Below are positions 50,399 to 61,363 of a DNA stretch of 64,000 nucleotides, piece by piece. Made by a program: the position numbers and the translations under genes. The stretch is from an uncultured Candidatus Thioglobus sp. (GTDB lineage: Bacteria > Pseudomonadota > Gammaproteobacteria > PS1 > Pseudothioglobaceae), in assembly GCA_905182815.1 (NCBI GenBank), contig CAJJCX010000003.1:1-64000 (forward strand). Direction: 5' to 3'. The notes under the pieces are model-generated. The model searched no databases and had not been told where the DNA came from. It saw nothing but the letters and a program-made list of their open reading frames with translations. Positions within the stretch are counted from its first letter, which is position 1. Every line of letters begins with the position of its first letter.

Positions 50399-52636
50399 AT
50401 GAGCCAAAACGGCATTGAGCGACAAAGCGTTGGAGAATATAGTGAACGCGCTTATCTTGATTACTCAATGTATGTCATACTCGATCGTGCGCTACCCTTT
50501 ATTGGAGATGGTTTAAAGCCAGTCCAAAGAAGAATCATTTATGCGATGAGTGAGCTCGGACTGAAATCGACTGCAAAATTTAAAAAATCTGCCAGAACTG
50601 TTGGTGACGTCTTAGGTAAATTTCATCCTCATGGTGATAGTGCTTGCTATGAAGCAATGGTTTTAATGGCGCAGCCTTTTTCTTATCGCTATCCATTTAT
50701 TGATGGACAGGGTAACTGGGGAGCTCCTGACGACCCTAAGTCTTTTGCAGCGATGCGTTATACCGAGTCTAAATTATCGCCTTATGCAGATTTACTTCTT
50801 GCTGAAATTAATAAAGGCACAGTAAGCTGGACTGATAATTTTGATGGCACGATTCAAGAGCCCCTTCAACTTCCTGCCCAGGTGCCAAATTTGCTGCTTA
50901 ATGGAACATCTGGAATTGCTGTTGGTATGGCAACTGACGTCCCGCCACACAATCTTCTGGAGGTTATAGCTGCGTGTATTCAGCTCCTAGAAAAACCTTC
51001 AACTGAGCTTGATGAGCTTATGCAGATTATTCCAGCTCCTGACTATCCAACGGATGCTTATATTGTTAGCTCAAAAGAAGACCTCCGCCAAATGTATGAA
51101 ACTGGAAATGGCTCAGTCAAAATGAGGGCTGGCTATATTAAAGAGGATGGAGAAATTGTTATTGAGTCTCTTCCCTACCAGACATCAGGAGCTAAGGTTA
51201 TCACTCAAATTGCTGCTCAGATGCGCAATAAAAAACTTCCATTGGTTGAGGATCTTCGCGATGAGTCAGACCATGAAAACCCAACTCGATTAGTAATTGT
51301 TCCAAGGTCTAATAGAGTCGATTGTGAGCAATTAATGCTTCATTTATTTGCAACTACAGATCTTGAGAAAAATTATCGAGTCAATATGAATGTTATTGGT
51401 TTAAATGGTAAGCCTCAAGTGAAGCCATTGATTCCTTTACTTAAAGAGTGGCTAGAATTTAGAATGCAGGTTGTTGTTAATAGACTCCAATCTCGATTGG
51501 ATAAAATTTTAGATCGGCTGCATATTCTTGATGGCTTACTAATAGCTTATCTTAATATTGATGAGGTTATTGCAATCATTCGCCGTGAAGAAAAACCCAA
51601 GCCTGTTTTAATTGAGCAATTCAAAATCAGTGAAATACAGGCCGAAGCGATATTAGAATTAAAGTTGCGTCACCTAGCTAAACTTGAAGAAGTTAAAATT
51701 AAAAGTGAAGCAGATGAGCTTGGAAAAGAGCGAAAGTCAATTGAACTTTTGCTTTCAAGTGAAACAAGGCTAAAGACTTATATCAAAAAAGAACTAAGAG
51801 TAATCCTTGAGGAGTTTGGAGATAAAAGACGCTGTCAAATTATTTCTGATGTCTCTTCTGCTCAGGCATTTAATGACCAAGACATGATTCCAGCTGAAAA
51901 TGTTACTGTCGTTCTAAGTGAAAAAGGCTGGGTTAAAGCAGCTAAAGGTCATGAAATTGATTCCTCTTCACTAAACTACAAGTCAGGAGACACATACTTA
52001 AAAGATGCCAAAGGTAGAAGTAATCAAATGGCATTTTTTATTGACTCTACAGGAAGGTCATATTCTATACTGGCCAACAGCCTTCCGAGTGCTAGGGGTC
52101 AGGGAGAGCCTCTAACTGGAAAATTAACGCCTCCATTAGGCGCTGAATTTATAGATGTAGTTATGGGAAAAGATGAGCAAGCTGTAATTCTCTCGTCAGA
52201 TGCTGGCTATGGTTTTGTATCAACCTTGGGTAATTTAAATTCAAAAACTAAATCTGGCAAACATCTGATTACATTATCAAAACAAGCAAGAGCAAATAGG
52301 CTTGCTATGGTTGAAGATGTTGATAATCATTATGTTGCAGTAGCTACTAATAGAGCTAGATTATTGATATTTCCAATATCTGAATTGCCACATCTTTCAA
52401 AAGGAAAGGGTAATAAGCTTATTCAGATTGCAAATAAGGACTTCATTGATCGAGAAGAGTTTGTTATTGGCGTTTGTGCTATTAAAGATAATCAAAAATT
52501 AAGAGTTCAATATGGAAAGAAACATAAAAAATACTCTTTTGAAGAGTTAGTTAATTTTGTAAGCCATCGCGCACGCAAAGGTTTAATTCTTCCAGGCGTT
52601 TTCAAAAAAGTTGATAGCATTGAAGCTGTAGATTAG
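50399..52636 (+). CDS. parC: DNA topoisomerase IV subunit A
   Basis: ParC, with ParE, decatenates daughter chromosomes. The 745-residue product has the N-terminal winged-helix/tower domain with [19 protein letters not shown]-like start, [13 protein letters not shown] (quinolone region) and catalytic Tyr121 in AAMRYTESK. The C-terminal part is short compared with GyrA and lacks the GyrA box (QRRGGKG), which separates it from gyrA 2.5 kb downstream. AAGGAAAGA precedes the ATG. parE is not in the window. Confidence 0.95.
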   Translation: MSQNGIERQSVGEYSERAYLDYSMYVILDRALPFIGDGLKPVQRRIIYAMSELGLKSTAKFKKSARTVGDVLGKFHPHGDSACYEAMVLMAQPFSYRYPFIDGQGNWGAPDDPKSFAAMRYTESKLSPYADLLLAEINKGTVSWTDNFDGTIQEPLQLPAQVPNLLLNGTSGIAVGMATDVPPHNLLEVIAACIQLLEKPSTELDELMQIIPAPDYPTDAYIVSSKEDLRQMYETGNGSVKMRAGYIKEDGEIVIESLPYQTSGAKVITQIAAQMRNKKLPLVEDLRDESDHENPTRLVIVPRSNRVDCEQLMLHLFATTDLEKNYRVNMNVIGLNGKPQVKPLIPLLKEWLEFRMQVVVNRLQSRLDKILDRLHILDGLLIAYLNIDEVIAIIRREEKPKPVLIEQFKISEIQAEAILELKLRHLAKLEEVKIKSEADELGKERKSIELLLSSETRLKTYIKKELRVILEEFGDKRRCQIISDVSSAQAFNDQDMIPAENVTVVLSEKGWVKAAKGHEIDSSSLNYKSGDTYLKDAKGRSNQMAFFIDSTGRSYSILANSLPSARGQGEPLTGKLTPPLGAEFIDVVMGKDEQAVILSSDAGYGFVSTLGNLNSKTKSGKHLITLSKQARANRLAMVEDVDNHYVAVATNRARLLIFPISELPHLSKGKGNKLIQIANKDFIDREEFVIGVCAIKDNQKLRVQYGKKHKKYSFEELVNFVSHRARKGLILPGVFKKVDSIEAVD

Positions 52637-52705
52637 TTAGAGTTCAATATAGCTCAAAATGCTTTACACTTAGTATCTACCGGGTTAATTTCATAGTTCA
52701 TGAAG

Positions 52706-52734
52706 TTGGTAATTTACAATCAAATAGGTATAAT
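52706..52734 (+). promoter_or_regulatory. Probable sigma-70 promoter of queD-folE2-aroG
   Basis: TTGGTA at 52706-52711 and TATAAT at 52729-52734 with a 17-base spacer. The -10 is embedded in AGGTATAAT, the same as upstream of infA. queD starts at 52764. Confidence 0.55.
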
Positions 52735-52763
52735 CCGTATTTTTTTTATCAATTTTTCCGAAT

Positions 52764-53132
52764 ATGTTCGTCCTAAAAATTGTTACAGACTTTGCATCCG
52801 CCCATTCACTCAGAGATTATCCTGGTGATTGTGCAAGACTTCATGGCCATAACTGGCAAGTGGAAGTTTCTGTATGTTCACAAGTTCTTGATGATTCTGG
52901 TATTGCAATAGATTTTCGTGAAATTAAAAAACAAACGAAGTTGGTGGTTAAAAGGCTGGATCACCAATATTTAAATGAGATAAAGCCTTTTGATGTTCTA
53001 AACCCTACTGCTGAAAATATTGCTAAATATTTTTTTGATGAAATTGCCTTGTTAATTACCAATAAAGATGTCAAGGTTAAAGAAGTTATGATTTGGGAAA
53101 CACCTAGGTCTGCAGTTACTTATTCGGAATAA
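52764..53132 (+). CDS. queD: 6-carboxy-tetrahydropterin synthase QueD
   Basis: QueD converts dihydroneopterin triphosphate to 6-carboxytetrahydropterin for queuosine and related deazapurines. The 122-residue product has zinc ligands His14, His27 and His29 (in ARLHGHNW) and catalytic Cys23, with HQYLNEI and PTAENIAKYFF typical of the PTPS/QueD family. folE2, whose product is the substrate source, starts six bases after its stop. It is the likely operon head. Confidence 0.9.
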   Translation: MFVLKIVTDFASAHSLRDYPGDCARLHGHNWQVEVSVCSQVLDDSGIAIDFREIKKQTKLVVKRLDHQYLNEIKPFDVLNPTAENIAKYFFDEIALLITNKDVKVKEVMIWETPRSAVTYSE

Positions 53133-53138
53133 TAAATA

Positions 53139-53929
53139 ATGAAAAATACACTACTCCCTGATACTCAAAACATTAAAGATCTTCGTAATATTGTTATTAA
53201 TCAAGTTGGAATTAAAGATATTTTGCATCCAATTAGCTTTGTAAATAAAGCTAATGAGGTGCATCCATCAGTTGCTAATTTTACAATGACAGTAGGCTTC
53301 CAGAGAATGTAAAGGGAACTCATATGTCTAGATTTATTGAAATCTTAAATGCTAATGAATGCAGCTTTAGTGTTGAAAGTTTTATGGATCTTGTTCAAAC
53401 GGTTGCTGAAAAGCTTGATTCTACAAGTGCTCGTATCGTAGTGGATTTTCCATTTTTTCGAAAAAAATCAGCTCCATCTTCTGGTGTTCAAAGTTTACTT
53501 GATTATCAAGCAACCTTAATTGGTAATATTGTTGATGGTAAGGCAGATATGTCTGTGAAAGTTGTAGTTCCAGTTACTAGCTTATGTCCATGCTCTAAGA
53601 GTATTTCAGAGTATGGTGCTCATAATCAAAGATCCCACATAACTATCGAAGCAAAACCTTCTGAGGGATCAGTTGTTTTCTTAGAAGATTTAATTGATTT
53701 AGCTGAGCAAAAAGCATCAAGTGAGCTTTATGCGATACTTAAGCGTGATGATGAAAAAGTTGTTACTGAGAGGGCTTATGAAAATCCTGCTTTTGTTGAA
53801 GATATAGTTAGAGATATTGCTGTTGAATTAAATGCTGATGATAAAATTAATTACTACTCTTTAGAGTCAGAAAACTTTGAGTCAATCCACAATCACTCTG
53901 CATACGCTGTTATTACAAATCAAAAGTAA
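53139..53929 (+). CDS. folE2: GTP cyclohydrolase I type 2, FolE2 (one frame break)
   Basis: FolE2 makes dihydroneopterin triphosphate from GTP for folate and queuosine, using metals other than zinc. The start at 53139 reads [15 protein letters not shown] missing base near 53296-53302 breaks the frame after TVGF; the next frame continues [20 protein letters not shown], the FolE2 signature. The active site contains [19 protein letters not shown]. About 263 residues after repair. It lies in a queD-folE2-aroG run. Confidence 0.93.
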
Positions 53930-53934
53930 GGTTT

Positions 53935-54990
53935 ATGCATCATAATACTGATAATGTTCGAATTGTATCTAGTGCGCCGATGGTCTCGCCTAATGCTCTT
54001 ATAGAGAAATTACCTCTATCTGAAAAAGCTGCATCAGGAGTTGTAAGCTCTAGAAATGCTATCAAAAATATTCTATATGGCAATGATAACCGTCTTATGG
54101 TTCTTGTAGGCCCGTGCTCAATTCATGATACTAAGGCTGCAATGGAGTATGCAAATAACCTCCTTAAACTAAAAGAAGAGCTATCTGAAGATTTGTTGAT
54201 AGTTATGCGTGTGTATTTTGAAAAGCCAAGAACGACTGTTGGCTGGAAAGGTTTAATTAATGATCCATATCTAGATGAAAGTTTTGATATTGATAAAGGC
54301 CTTGAGACTGCGAGGAAACTTCTAGTCGATCTAGGTGAAATAAATATGCCAGTTGGTGTTGAGTACTTAGATGTGTTAACGCCGCAATACTTATCTGATT
54401 TGATTTCTTGGGGTGCTATAGGCGCTAGAACAACGGAGAGCCAATCTCATAGGGAGTTAGCATCAGCACTATCTTGCCCTGTTGGCTTTAAAAATGGTAC
54501 TGGTGGCTCTTTAGAAATTGCTTTTGATGCAATTCAGTCTGCCAATAGTCCTCATCATCTCTTGTCTGTGAACAAGGATGGCGGTATTAGCCACTTTACT
54601 TCTTTAGGCAATGATACGGCTCATATCATTCTTAGAGGCGGGAAAGATGGGCCAAATTATTCCAAAGAACATATTGAAAAAACCTGTGAGAAGCTCAAAG
54701 AAAAGGGATTAGTCTCTAAAGTTATGGTAGATTTCTCTCATGCAAACTCTGAGAAGCAGTTTAAAAATCAATTAAAAGTAGGTGCAAATATTGCAGCTCA
54801 GATTGAAGAGGGCTCAGAGTCAATCTTTGGCGTAATGATTGAATCTCATATCAATGAGGGGAATCAAAAAGTTGGACCATTGCCATCTTTAAAGTACGGT
54901 GTTAGTATCACTGATAGCTGTATTGGCTGGGACGATACAGAAACTCTTTTAAGAGATCTTGCAAAATCTATAAAAACTCGAAATTCTTAG
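53935..54990 (+). CDS. aroG: 3-deoxy-7-phosphoheptulonate synthase, class I
   Basis: DAHP synthase condenses phosphoenolpyruvate and erythrose-4-phosphate in the first shikimate step. The 351-residue product has the class-I signature VLVGPCSIHD, RVYFEKPRTTVGWKGLINDP, GARTTESQSHRELAS, GFKNGTGG, HIILRGGKDGPNY and VDFSHANSEK. Which of AroF, AroG or AroH feedback types it is cannot be told. It begins six bases after folE2. Confidence 0.93.
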   Translation: MHHNTDNVRIVSSAPMVSPNALIEKLPLSEKAASGVVSSRNAIKNILYGNDNRLMVLVGPCSIHDTKAAMEYANNLLKLKEELSEDLLIVMRVYFEKPRTTVGWKGLINDPYLDESFDIDKGLETARKLLVDLGEINMPVGVEYLDVLTPQYLSDLISWGAIGARTTESQSHRELASALSCPVGFKNGTGGSLEIAFDAIQSANSPHHLLSVNKDGGISHFTSLGNDTAHIILRGGKDGPNYSKEHIEKTCEKLKEKGLVSKVMVDFSHANSEKQFKNQLKVGANIAAQIEEGSESIFGVMIESHINEGNQKVGPLPSLKYGVSITDSCIGWDDTETLLRDLAKSIKTRNS

Positions 54991-55093
54991 GGATTTTTTG
55001 TAGTTTTTAGCCTTCAAAAAGACCCAAATTATTGGTGTGTTTTTACCTCATCTAGGGTACAATTAAATCTAGTTATTTTTATAGGTTTATTGT

Positions 55094-57758
55094 ATGTCTG
55101 ACGATATCGATTCTAAAGAAATTCTCGAGCAAAAGTTCCCAATAGTTACTATAGAAGACGAGATGCGTGACTCCTATCTGGAGTACGCAATGAGCGTAAT
55201 TGTGGGAAGGGCTTTGCCTGATGTTAGAGACGGCTTAAAGCCAGTTCATAGACGCGTTCTTTATGCCATGGAAGTGCTTGGTAATGATTACAATAAATCT
55301 TATAAAAAATCTGCCCGAATTGTGGGTGATGTGATTGGTAAGTATCACCCTCATGGTGACACAGCAGTTTATGACACTATCGTAAGAATGGCTCAGCCAT
55401 TTTCGATGAGATGTATCCTAGTAGATGGCCAAGGAAACTTTGGCTCGGTAGATGGAGACCGAGCAGCTGCTATGCGTTATACAGAAATACGCATGACAAA
55501 GCTTTCACATGAACTTTTAAGAGACCTAGATAAAGAAACAGTAGACTTTATTGATAACTATGATGGCTCTGAAAGTGAGCCTTCAGTATTGCCTACTCGA
55601 GTCCCTACTTTATTAGTGAATGGCTCTTCAGGTATTGCTGTGGGAATGGCCACAAATATTCCACCTCATAACCCAACTGAAGTTACTGAGGCTTGCCTGA
55701 GGTTTATTGATAATGAAGACATAACTATTGATGAGCTTTTAGAAATTATGCCTGGACCTGATTTTCCTACAGCTGGAATAATTAATGGCGCCTCTGGTAT
55801 TCGAGAAGCTTATGAGACTGGCAAGGGGAAGATTTATATGCGCTCAAGATCTCATGTTGAAGGCGAAGATAAATTAAGCATCGTTGTAACTGAGCTCCCG
55901 TATCAAGTTAATAAAGCAAGGCTCATTACTAAAATTGCAGAGCTTGTTAAAGATAAAAAGATTGATGGAATAACTGGTCTTAGAGATGAGTCAGATAAAG
56001 ATGGTATGCGAATGGTGGTTGAGCTTAGGAGGGGAGAAGTTCCTGAGGTGATGCTAAATAACTTATATAAGCTAACAGAAATGCAAACTGTTTTTGGTAT
56101 CAACATGGTTGCAATTGACCAAGGTATGCCAAAACTAATGAATCTAAAGTCTATCTTGAGTGCATTTATTGCGCATAGAAGAGAGATAGTAACTCGTCGC
56201 TCTATTTTTGAGCTTAATAAGGCAAAAGACCGAGCTCATTTATTGGAGGGCTTATCTGTCGCTCTTTTTAACATAGATGAGGTTATAGCGCTTATAAAGG
56301 CTGCACAGAATCCTAGTGAGGCAAAAGAAGGCTTAGTTGCAAGAGTCTGGAAGGGCTCTGTCATTCAAGAGCTTATTGGTGATAGAGACATGGCTCAGTT
56401 CAAACCGCAAGATTTAGGCGCTGATCTTGGCCTTCAAAAGAATGGGGATTATCAATTATCTGAAAAACAAGCGCAAGCTATTCTTGATTTAAGACTCCAT
56501 AGATTAACGGGTCTTGAAAAGGACAAAATATTTAATGAATTTAATGGATTACTTGAAGAAATCAAAAAGTTACTTGATATTCTTCAAAATCCAGACCAAT
56601 TAATGGATGTTATTCGTCAAGAAATTGCTGAAATTCGAGATAATTTTGGCGCTCCTCGAATTACTGAGATTATCGAAAATAAAATCGACCTTACACTTGA
56701 AGATTTAATTGCTCAAGAAGATAGAGTGGTAACTTTATCTCATGGAGGTTACGTTAAGGCACAATCGCTTAGTGATTATCAAGCGCAAAGAAGAGGTGGC
56801 AAGGGTAAAGCTGCCACTAAGATGAAAGATGAGGATTTTGTAGATCAGTTATTTGTAGCAAACTCCCATGACACGGTTTTATGCTTCTCATCTAGAGGAA
56901 GAGTTCACTGGCTTAAAGTTTATGAACTGCCAATGGCCTCAAGAATTTCTAGAGGAAAGCCAATTATTAACCTGCTTCCTTTAGAGAAGGATGAGTCGAT
57001 AAATGCAATATTGCCAGTCAAAGAGTTTACTGATGATCAGTTCGTGTTTATGGTTACCAGTTCAGGCACGTGTAAAAAAACATCACTTAAAAACTTTTCA
57101 CGTCCAAGAAATGGCGGAATTATTGCAATTGAGCTAAGAGATGATGACAAGTTAGTTGGTGTTGAAATTACTGCCGGCGAGCATGACATCTTACTTTTCT
57201 CTTCAGCAGGAAAATCTATCCGCTTTAAAGAGTCTGATGTCCGCTCAGTTGGCCGAACAGCCATAGGAGTTAGAGGAATTCGTTTAGCTGATAAAGATCA
57301 AGTGGTTTCCTTGATTGTTGCAGTGTCGGGTGATCCTATTCTTACAGCAACTGAAAAAGGTTATGGTAAGAGAACTCAATTAGATGAATATCGCTCCCAA
57401 GCAAGAGGTGGCTCAGGTGTTATCTCAATAAAAACATCAGACAGAAATGGTGAAGTAGTTGGTGCTATTCAGGTTACGGATGAAGATGAAATGATGCTAA
57501 TTTCCAATAAAGGTACTTTGGTTAGAGCGCGCGCAGTTGATGTTTCAATTATTGGAAGGAATACTCAGGGCGTTACTTTAATTAACATTGCTGATGATGA
57601 AAAATTAGTTTCAGTAGCTAAAATAGCTGAAACAGATGATGAAGAAGAGGGTCGAGAATCAATTAGAAGTGGACGGCGCTCCATTGATAGAAGGTGGAAA
57701 TCAAGAAGATGATGATGCTTCTCCTCTGGCAAGCGATGATACTCAAGAAGATGAGTAG
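55094..57758 (+). CDS. gyrA: DNA gyrase subunit A (one frame break at the C-terminus)
   Basis: GyrA, with GyrB, introduces negative supercoils. The N-terminus has [17 protein letters not shown], catalytic Tyr129 in [10 protein letters not shown] and [13 protein letters not shown], where Thr occupies the position of E. coli Ser83 (a natural variant also seen in Pseudomonas). The GyrA box QAQRRGGKG starts the beta-pinwheel. A one-base shift near 57648-57655 alters the end: the raw frame stops at 57712, while the other frame gives an acidic tail ([16 protein letters not shown]... DTQEDE) to 57758. About 887 residues after repair. A strong terminator follows. Confidence 0.93.
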
Positions 57759-57796
57759 ATAGAAAGCAGGGTTTATTTAAATACATTATGTGATTT

Positions 57797-57830
57797 TGAA
57801 ACAATAGTTCATTGTGAATTATTGTTTTTA
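57797..57830 (+). terminator. Terminator after gyrA
   Basis: A 13-pair stem (57799-57811 with 57815-57827, one G-T) with a 3-base loop. It is followed by a T run (57825-57829). It lies about 40 bases after the repaired gyrA stop. Confidence 0.75.
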
Positions 57831-57880
57831 ATTTTGATAAAAAAATAGAAAAAAACACCACCTTACTCGCTCTCTGTTGC

Positions 57881-57910
57881 TATAATTCGGTCAGAGTTTG
57901 AATTAATTCA
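57881..57910 (+). promoter_or_regulatory. Extended -10 promoter and palindrome upstream of the betaine-binding protein gene
   Basis: TGCTATAAT, with TATAAT at 57881-57886, is an extended -10 promoter. Immediately downstream, TGAATTAATTCA (57899-57910) is a perfect 12-base palindrome inside the predicted 5' leader and could be an operator. The gene starts at 57952 behind AGGAGA. Confidence 0.5.
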
Positions 57911-57951
57911 CTCTATTTATATATTTAAATCAATCCTTAGGAGAAACAAGT

Positions 57952-58950
57952 ATGAAAATTAAGTTTACCACTAAGCTATTTGGAGCTGTTGCTGGAGCAT
58001 TATTGCTTAGCACATCTGCAAATGCTGCATGTGGAAAAATAACAGTCGCAGACATGAATTGGGCATCAGCCTCTTTGATGGCTAATGTCGACAAAGCTAT
58101 GTTGGAAGCAATGGGCTGTGAAATTGAGCTAGTTGCTGGTTCTACAATGCCAACATTTACTTCAATGAATGAAACTGGTTCGCCAGACGTTGCTCCAGAA
58201 ATTTGGGCTAACGCAATGGCTGACCTAGTTGATAGTGCCGTTGGTGCAGGTCGTTTACATATTGGTAATATAGCTCCAATGTCAGGTCTTGGTGAAGGCT
58301 GGTGGGTTTTACCTGCAACGCTTGATGCTCACCCTGAGTTGACTTCAGCTGAAGCAATTCTAGCGCGTCCAGATTTATTCCCAGACAAAGAAGATCCTTC
58401 TATGGGTGCTTTCCATGGCTGTCCTGCAGGTTGGGGTTGTCAACTATCAAACCAAGCTCTTTATGACGCTTTTGATATGGAAGCTAAAGGTTGGAAACTA
58501 ATTGATCCAGGTTCAGCTGCTGGACTTGATGGTTCAATTGCAAAAGCATCAGAAAGTGGTGATAACTGGTTCGGTTACTACTGGAACCCAACATCATTAG
58601 TTGGTAAATATGACATGCAAGCTATCGATATGGGCTCTTATGCTGGTGATGATAACTGGGTGGGTTGTGTTGCTGTAGCTAGCACTGGTTGTGAGCCTTC
58701 ATCTTGGATTAATTCACGTGTTAATACACTGCTAAGTGACAACATGTATTACAACGGACCATCTGAAGCGATGAAGTATTTCACAGCTCGCACATGGCCT
58801 GGTTCTGTAATGAATCAAATGTTAGTCTGGATGGAAGACACTGGAGGCACAGGTGCAGACGCTTCTGTTGAATTCCTATCTTCACATGGAGACGTATGGA
58901 AGGCTTGGGTCAGTGCTGATGTTGCTGCCTCAGTAGAAGCTTCTCTATAA
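57952..58950 (+). CDS. Glycine betaine/proline ABC transporter substrate-binding protein
   Basis: A ProX/OpuAC-type periplasmic binding protein. The 332-residue product has a Sec signal peptide (about residues 1-25, ending ANA). It shows ITVADMNWASASLMANVDKAML, the aromatic WANAMADLV and WVLPATLDAHPEL regions and GYYWNPTSLVGKYDMQ. These supply the Trp/Tyr cage expected for quaternary amines. It precedes a permease (from 59194) and ATPase; a terminator directly after it suggests extra-high expression. The exact ligand (betaine, proline, choline or DMSP) is not determined. Confidence 0.88.
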   Translation: MKIKFTTKLFGAVAGALLLSTSANAACGKITVADMNWASASLMANVDKAMLEAMGCEIELVAGSTMPTFTSMNETGSPDVAPEIWANAMADLVDSAVGAGRLHIGNIAPMSGLGEGWWVLPATLDAHPELTSAEAILARPDLFPDKEDPSMGAFHGCPAGWGCQLSNQALYDAFDMEAKGWKLIDPGSAAGLDGSIAKASESGDNWFGYYWNPTSLVGKYDMQAIDMGSYAGDDNWVGCVAVASTGCEPSSWINSRVNTLLSDNMYYNGPSEAMKYFTARTWPGSVMNQMLVWMEDTGGTGADASVEFLSSHGDVWKAWVSADVAASVEASL

Positions 58951-59005
58951 AGTTTCTAAGAAATTAGTAAAACTATTAAGTTTCGCTAGTTTCAAATAAA
59001 TACAG

Positions 59006-59039
59006 ATTGCCCGTAGATTTTTAATTGCGGGCAATTTTT
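59006..59039 (+). terminator. Terminator after the betaine-binding protein gene
   Basis: Stem ATTGCCCG (59006-59013) and CGGGCAAT (59028-59035) around a 14-base loop, followed by TTTTA. It lies about 55 bases after the stop and before the permease. Confidence 0.75.
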
Positions 59040-59122
59040 ATGATTAAAGAGTAAACATTAGTCTTCAATCATAAAAATTATTTTTCTAGTGTCTCATTTT
59101 GTTTGACAGGTTTAATAAACAA

Positions 59123-59153
59123 TAAGTTCAAATTAAATGTCAATTTGAACTTA
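59123..59153. repeat. Perfect 12-bp inverted repeat upstream of the permease gene
   Basis: TAAGTTCAAATT (59123-59134) and AATTTGAACTTA (59142-59153) with a 7-base spacer, about 40 bases before the permease ATG. No T run follows on either strand, so it is not a simple terminator; an operator or mRNA hairpin is likely. TTGACA at 59103-59108 upstream could be a -35 box, but no matching -10 is clear. Confidence 0.65.
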
Positions 59154-59193
59154 AAAAATGTTTAAATTGTAAGAGTTTAAAAGGAGTTTTACC

Positions 59194-61363
59194 ATGGCGG
59201 CAGTTAGGCCAATTCCACAACAGTCAATAATAGAGTGTATTCCGCCAGCATCTGAAATAGCAGATCTGAGAATACTTGGTAAAGATTTAAACTTTATTCA
59301 AGCAATGACAAAAAGAGCTGATGACTTAACAACTCAGGCTCTTAGCGCTACAGATTATTCTCAGTTGGTTAAAATAACAGATAGCTTTTCAAAGCTGACT
59401 GATCGAGCGGAAGCTAAAACAAAAACGTTAAAAGAGTTAGCGAATGACTCAAACCCTTTAACTGAGGTTAATAATTCTGCAGAACTACTTGAAAAGGTTC
59501 AATTATTAGCTCAAGTCCTTGAGACTAAAACCCAGGAACTTTCTGGTCTCTACAGCTCAAATGAAAATTCATTATTAGAAAACTATGGTGGCTCTGTTAC
59601 TGAGCTTATTAATAGAGTTGACTCTATAAATAATCCTAATGAAGTTGTTTCTGTATTTCCTGAAATAGAGACTTTATTAAAAGCTATTAGTGAAAATGCG
59701 CAATATATAAATAATAATCCTAAGGCTCAAGAGTTACTAACTAAAGTTAAAGAACTTTCAAGTAGTTATTCTGATAAAGCAGATCAATATACTGATTCCT
59801 TTATGAGTGAGATGGGATCTCAAATTGCATTACTAAATCAAAAAATTACTGGTCTTAAAGGAAACATTGATTTCCTTAGCTCAAATTCTACTATTCAAAA
59901 TCATTTAGAACAGCTATCACAAATCCGAGAGCAAGTTAATGCTTCAGCCTCAATATATAAGAACTATCCTGGCGCTCGAGACATGATTTACAATTTAGAT
60001 ACGCTCAGTATTTCTACTCATGCAAAAGTCAAGGATATGTCTGAAAGTAATGAGATAGTTTCAGGCTTAATGCCATATATAAATGACCCTGAGGCCCTTT
60101 CTAGAGCAGTCAAAGAAGCTGCTATTAGAACTGATGTTTCAACTGTTGAAAATGTCTTAATGCCATTAGTTAATAAGGCAAATGAACTCAGTATAAAGGT
60201 CAATGAGTTGGCTGGTCTCTATGAGTCTGGCAATTACAGTGATATAAAAGTAAGAGCGGTAGCTAGTTTTGATAAAACTGTTGAAAGACTGGATAGGCAG
60301 TATATCTCCATACGATCAACTGACCCAGAGGCTTTGGCTGCAAATATAAGCGAGTATGCTAACGATGTTGGATCAAGTATTAACTCAATTCGCTCAGTTA
60401 ACCCGGAGTCTCAAATTCAACACTTTAGTAGCATGGCTTCTAGAGTTGGAGATTCAATAACTACGTCAGACTTTACCTTATTTGTAAATAATGTAATATC
60501 AATACCAGGGGACGTCATGATGAGTTCTCGTAACTGTGTTGATGCCGCCTTTAAAGACTTTACAAGAGAGTTTGGAAGTAATATTGAAGCATTCTTTGAT
60601 CCGTTAATGTTTTTTTTAGTTTGGTTGGAAAGATTATTATTATCAACGCCGTGGCCAGTTTTTCTGGGAGTGGCAGGAATTCTAGCATGGCTTGGTGCTC
60701 GAAGTATTAAGGTGTCAATTTCAGTAATGTTAGCATTCTTTGCAATTGGATTTCTAGATATGTGGGATCCTATGATATCAACTGTCACAATGATTTCAGC
60801 TGCGACACTTTTATGTTTGACGTTAGGAATGCCACTTGGTGTATGGATGTCAAAGTCTAATAGAGCACAATCCATAATAACCCCCGTATTAGATATTATG
60901 CAAACAATTCCACCTTTTGTGTATCTTATTCCTGTTGTTATGATGCTAGGTATTGGTAAGGTACCTGGATTAATTGCAGTTTGTATTTATGCTATGCCAC
61001 CTATTGTTCGATTAACAAATCTAGGTATACGATTGGTCGATAAGGAGGCTATGGAGGCTGCAGATGCTTTTGGTGCAACCTATACGCAGCGTTTATTTAT
61101 GGTGCAAATTCCGCTTGCTCTGCCAAATATTTTTGCTGGGATAAATCAGACTATTATGATGGCGCTAGCGATGGTTGTTATTGCTTCAATGATTGGAGTT
61201 GCAGGACTTGGACTTCCTGTACTTACAGGCTGTTCAAAATCAATATTTATCAATGGGTACGCTAAATGGACTTGCAATCGTTGCCTTAGCAGTTATATTC
61301 GATAGGGTTTCTCAAGCATTTGGTACTCGGATTCAAAAACACCGTTCTGGAGATGTTCTATGA
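59194..61363 (+). CDS. proW: Glycine betaine/proline ABC permease with long N-terminal extension (one frame break)
   Basis: About 722 residues after repair, twice the length of E. coli ProW (about 354). Residues about 30-440 are hydrophilic and predicted helical, with several repeats of a short unit: TKTQELSGLYSS (111-122), TKVKELSSSYSD (183-194) and IKVNELAGLYES (334-345). Membrane segments begin near 471, and the permease domain shows LTLGMPLGVWMS, IMQTIPPFVYLIP and the EAA-type EAADAFGATYTQRLFMVQIP. A shift near 61224 breaks the end; the other frame gives QAVQNQYLSMGTLNGLAIVA to 61363. It overlaps the ATPase gene by four bases (ATGA). Confidence 0.88.

Noticed and set aside
59103-59140. 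A consensus TTGACA as promoter of the permease gene
   Set aside because: No -10 box at 16-18 bases; the nearby AT-rich words are at wrong spacing.
60417-60875. A 152-residue reverse-strand open frame inside the proW gene
   Set aside because: It lies antisense to the conserved permease region and shows no domain or start signal.
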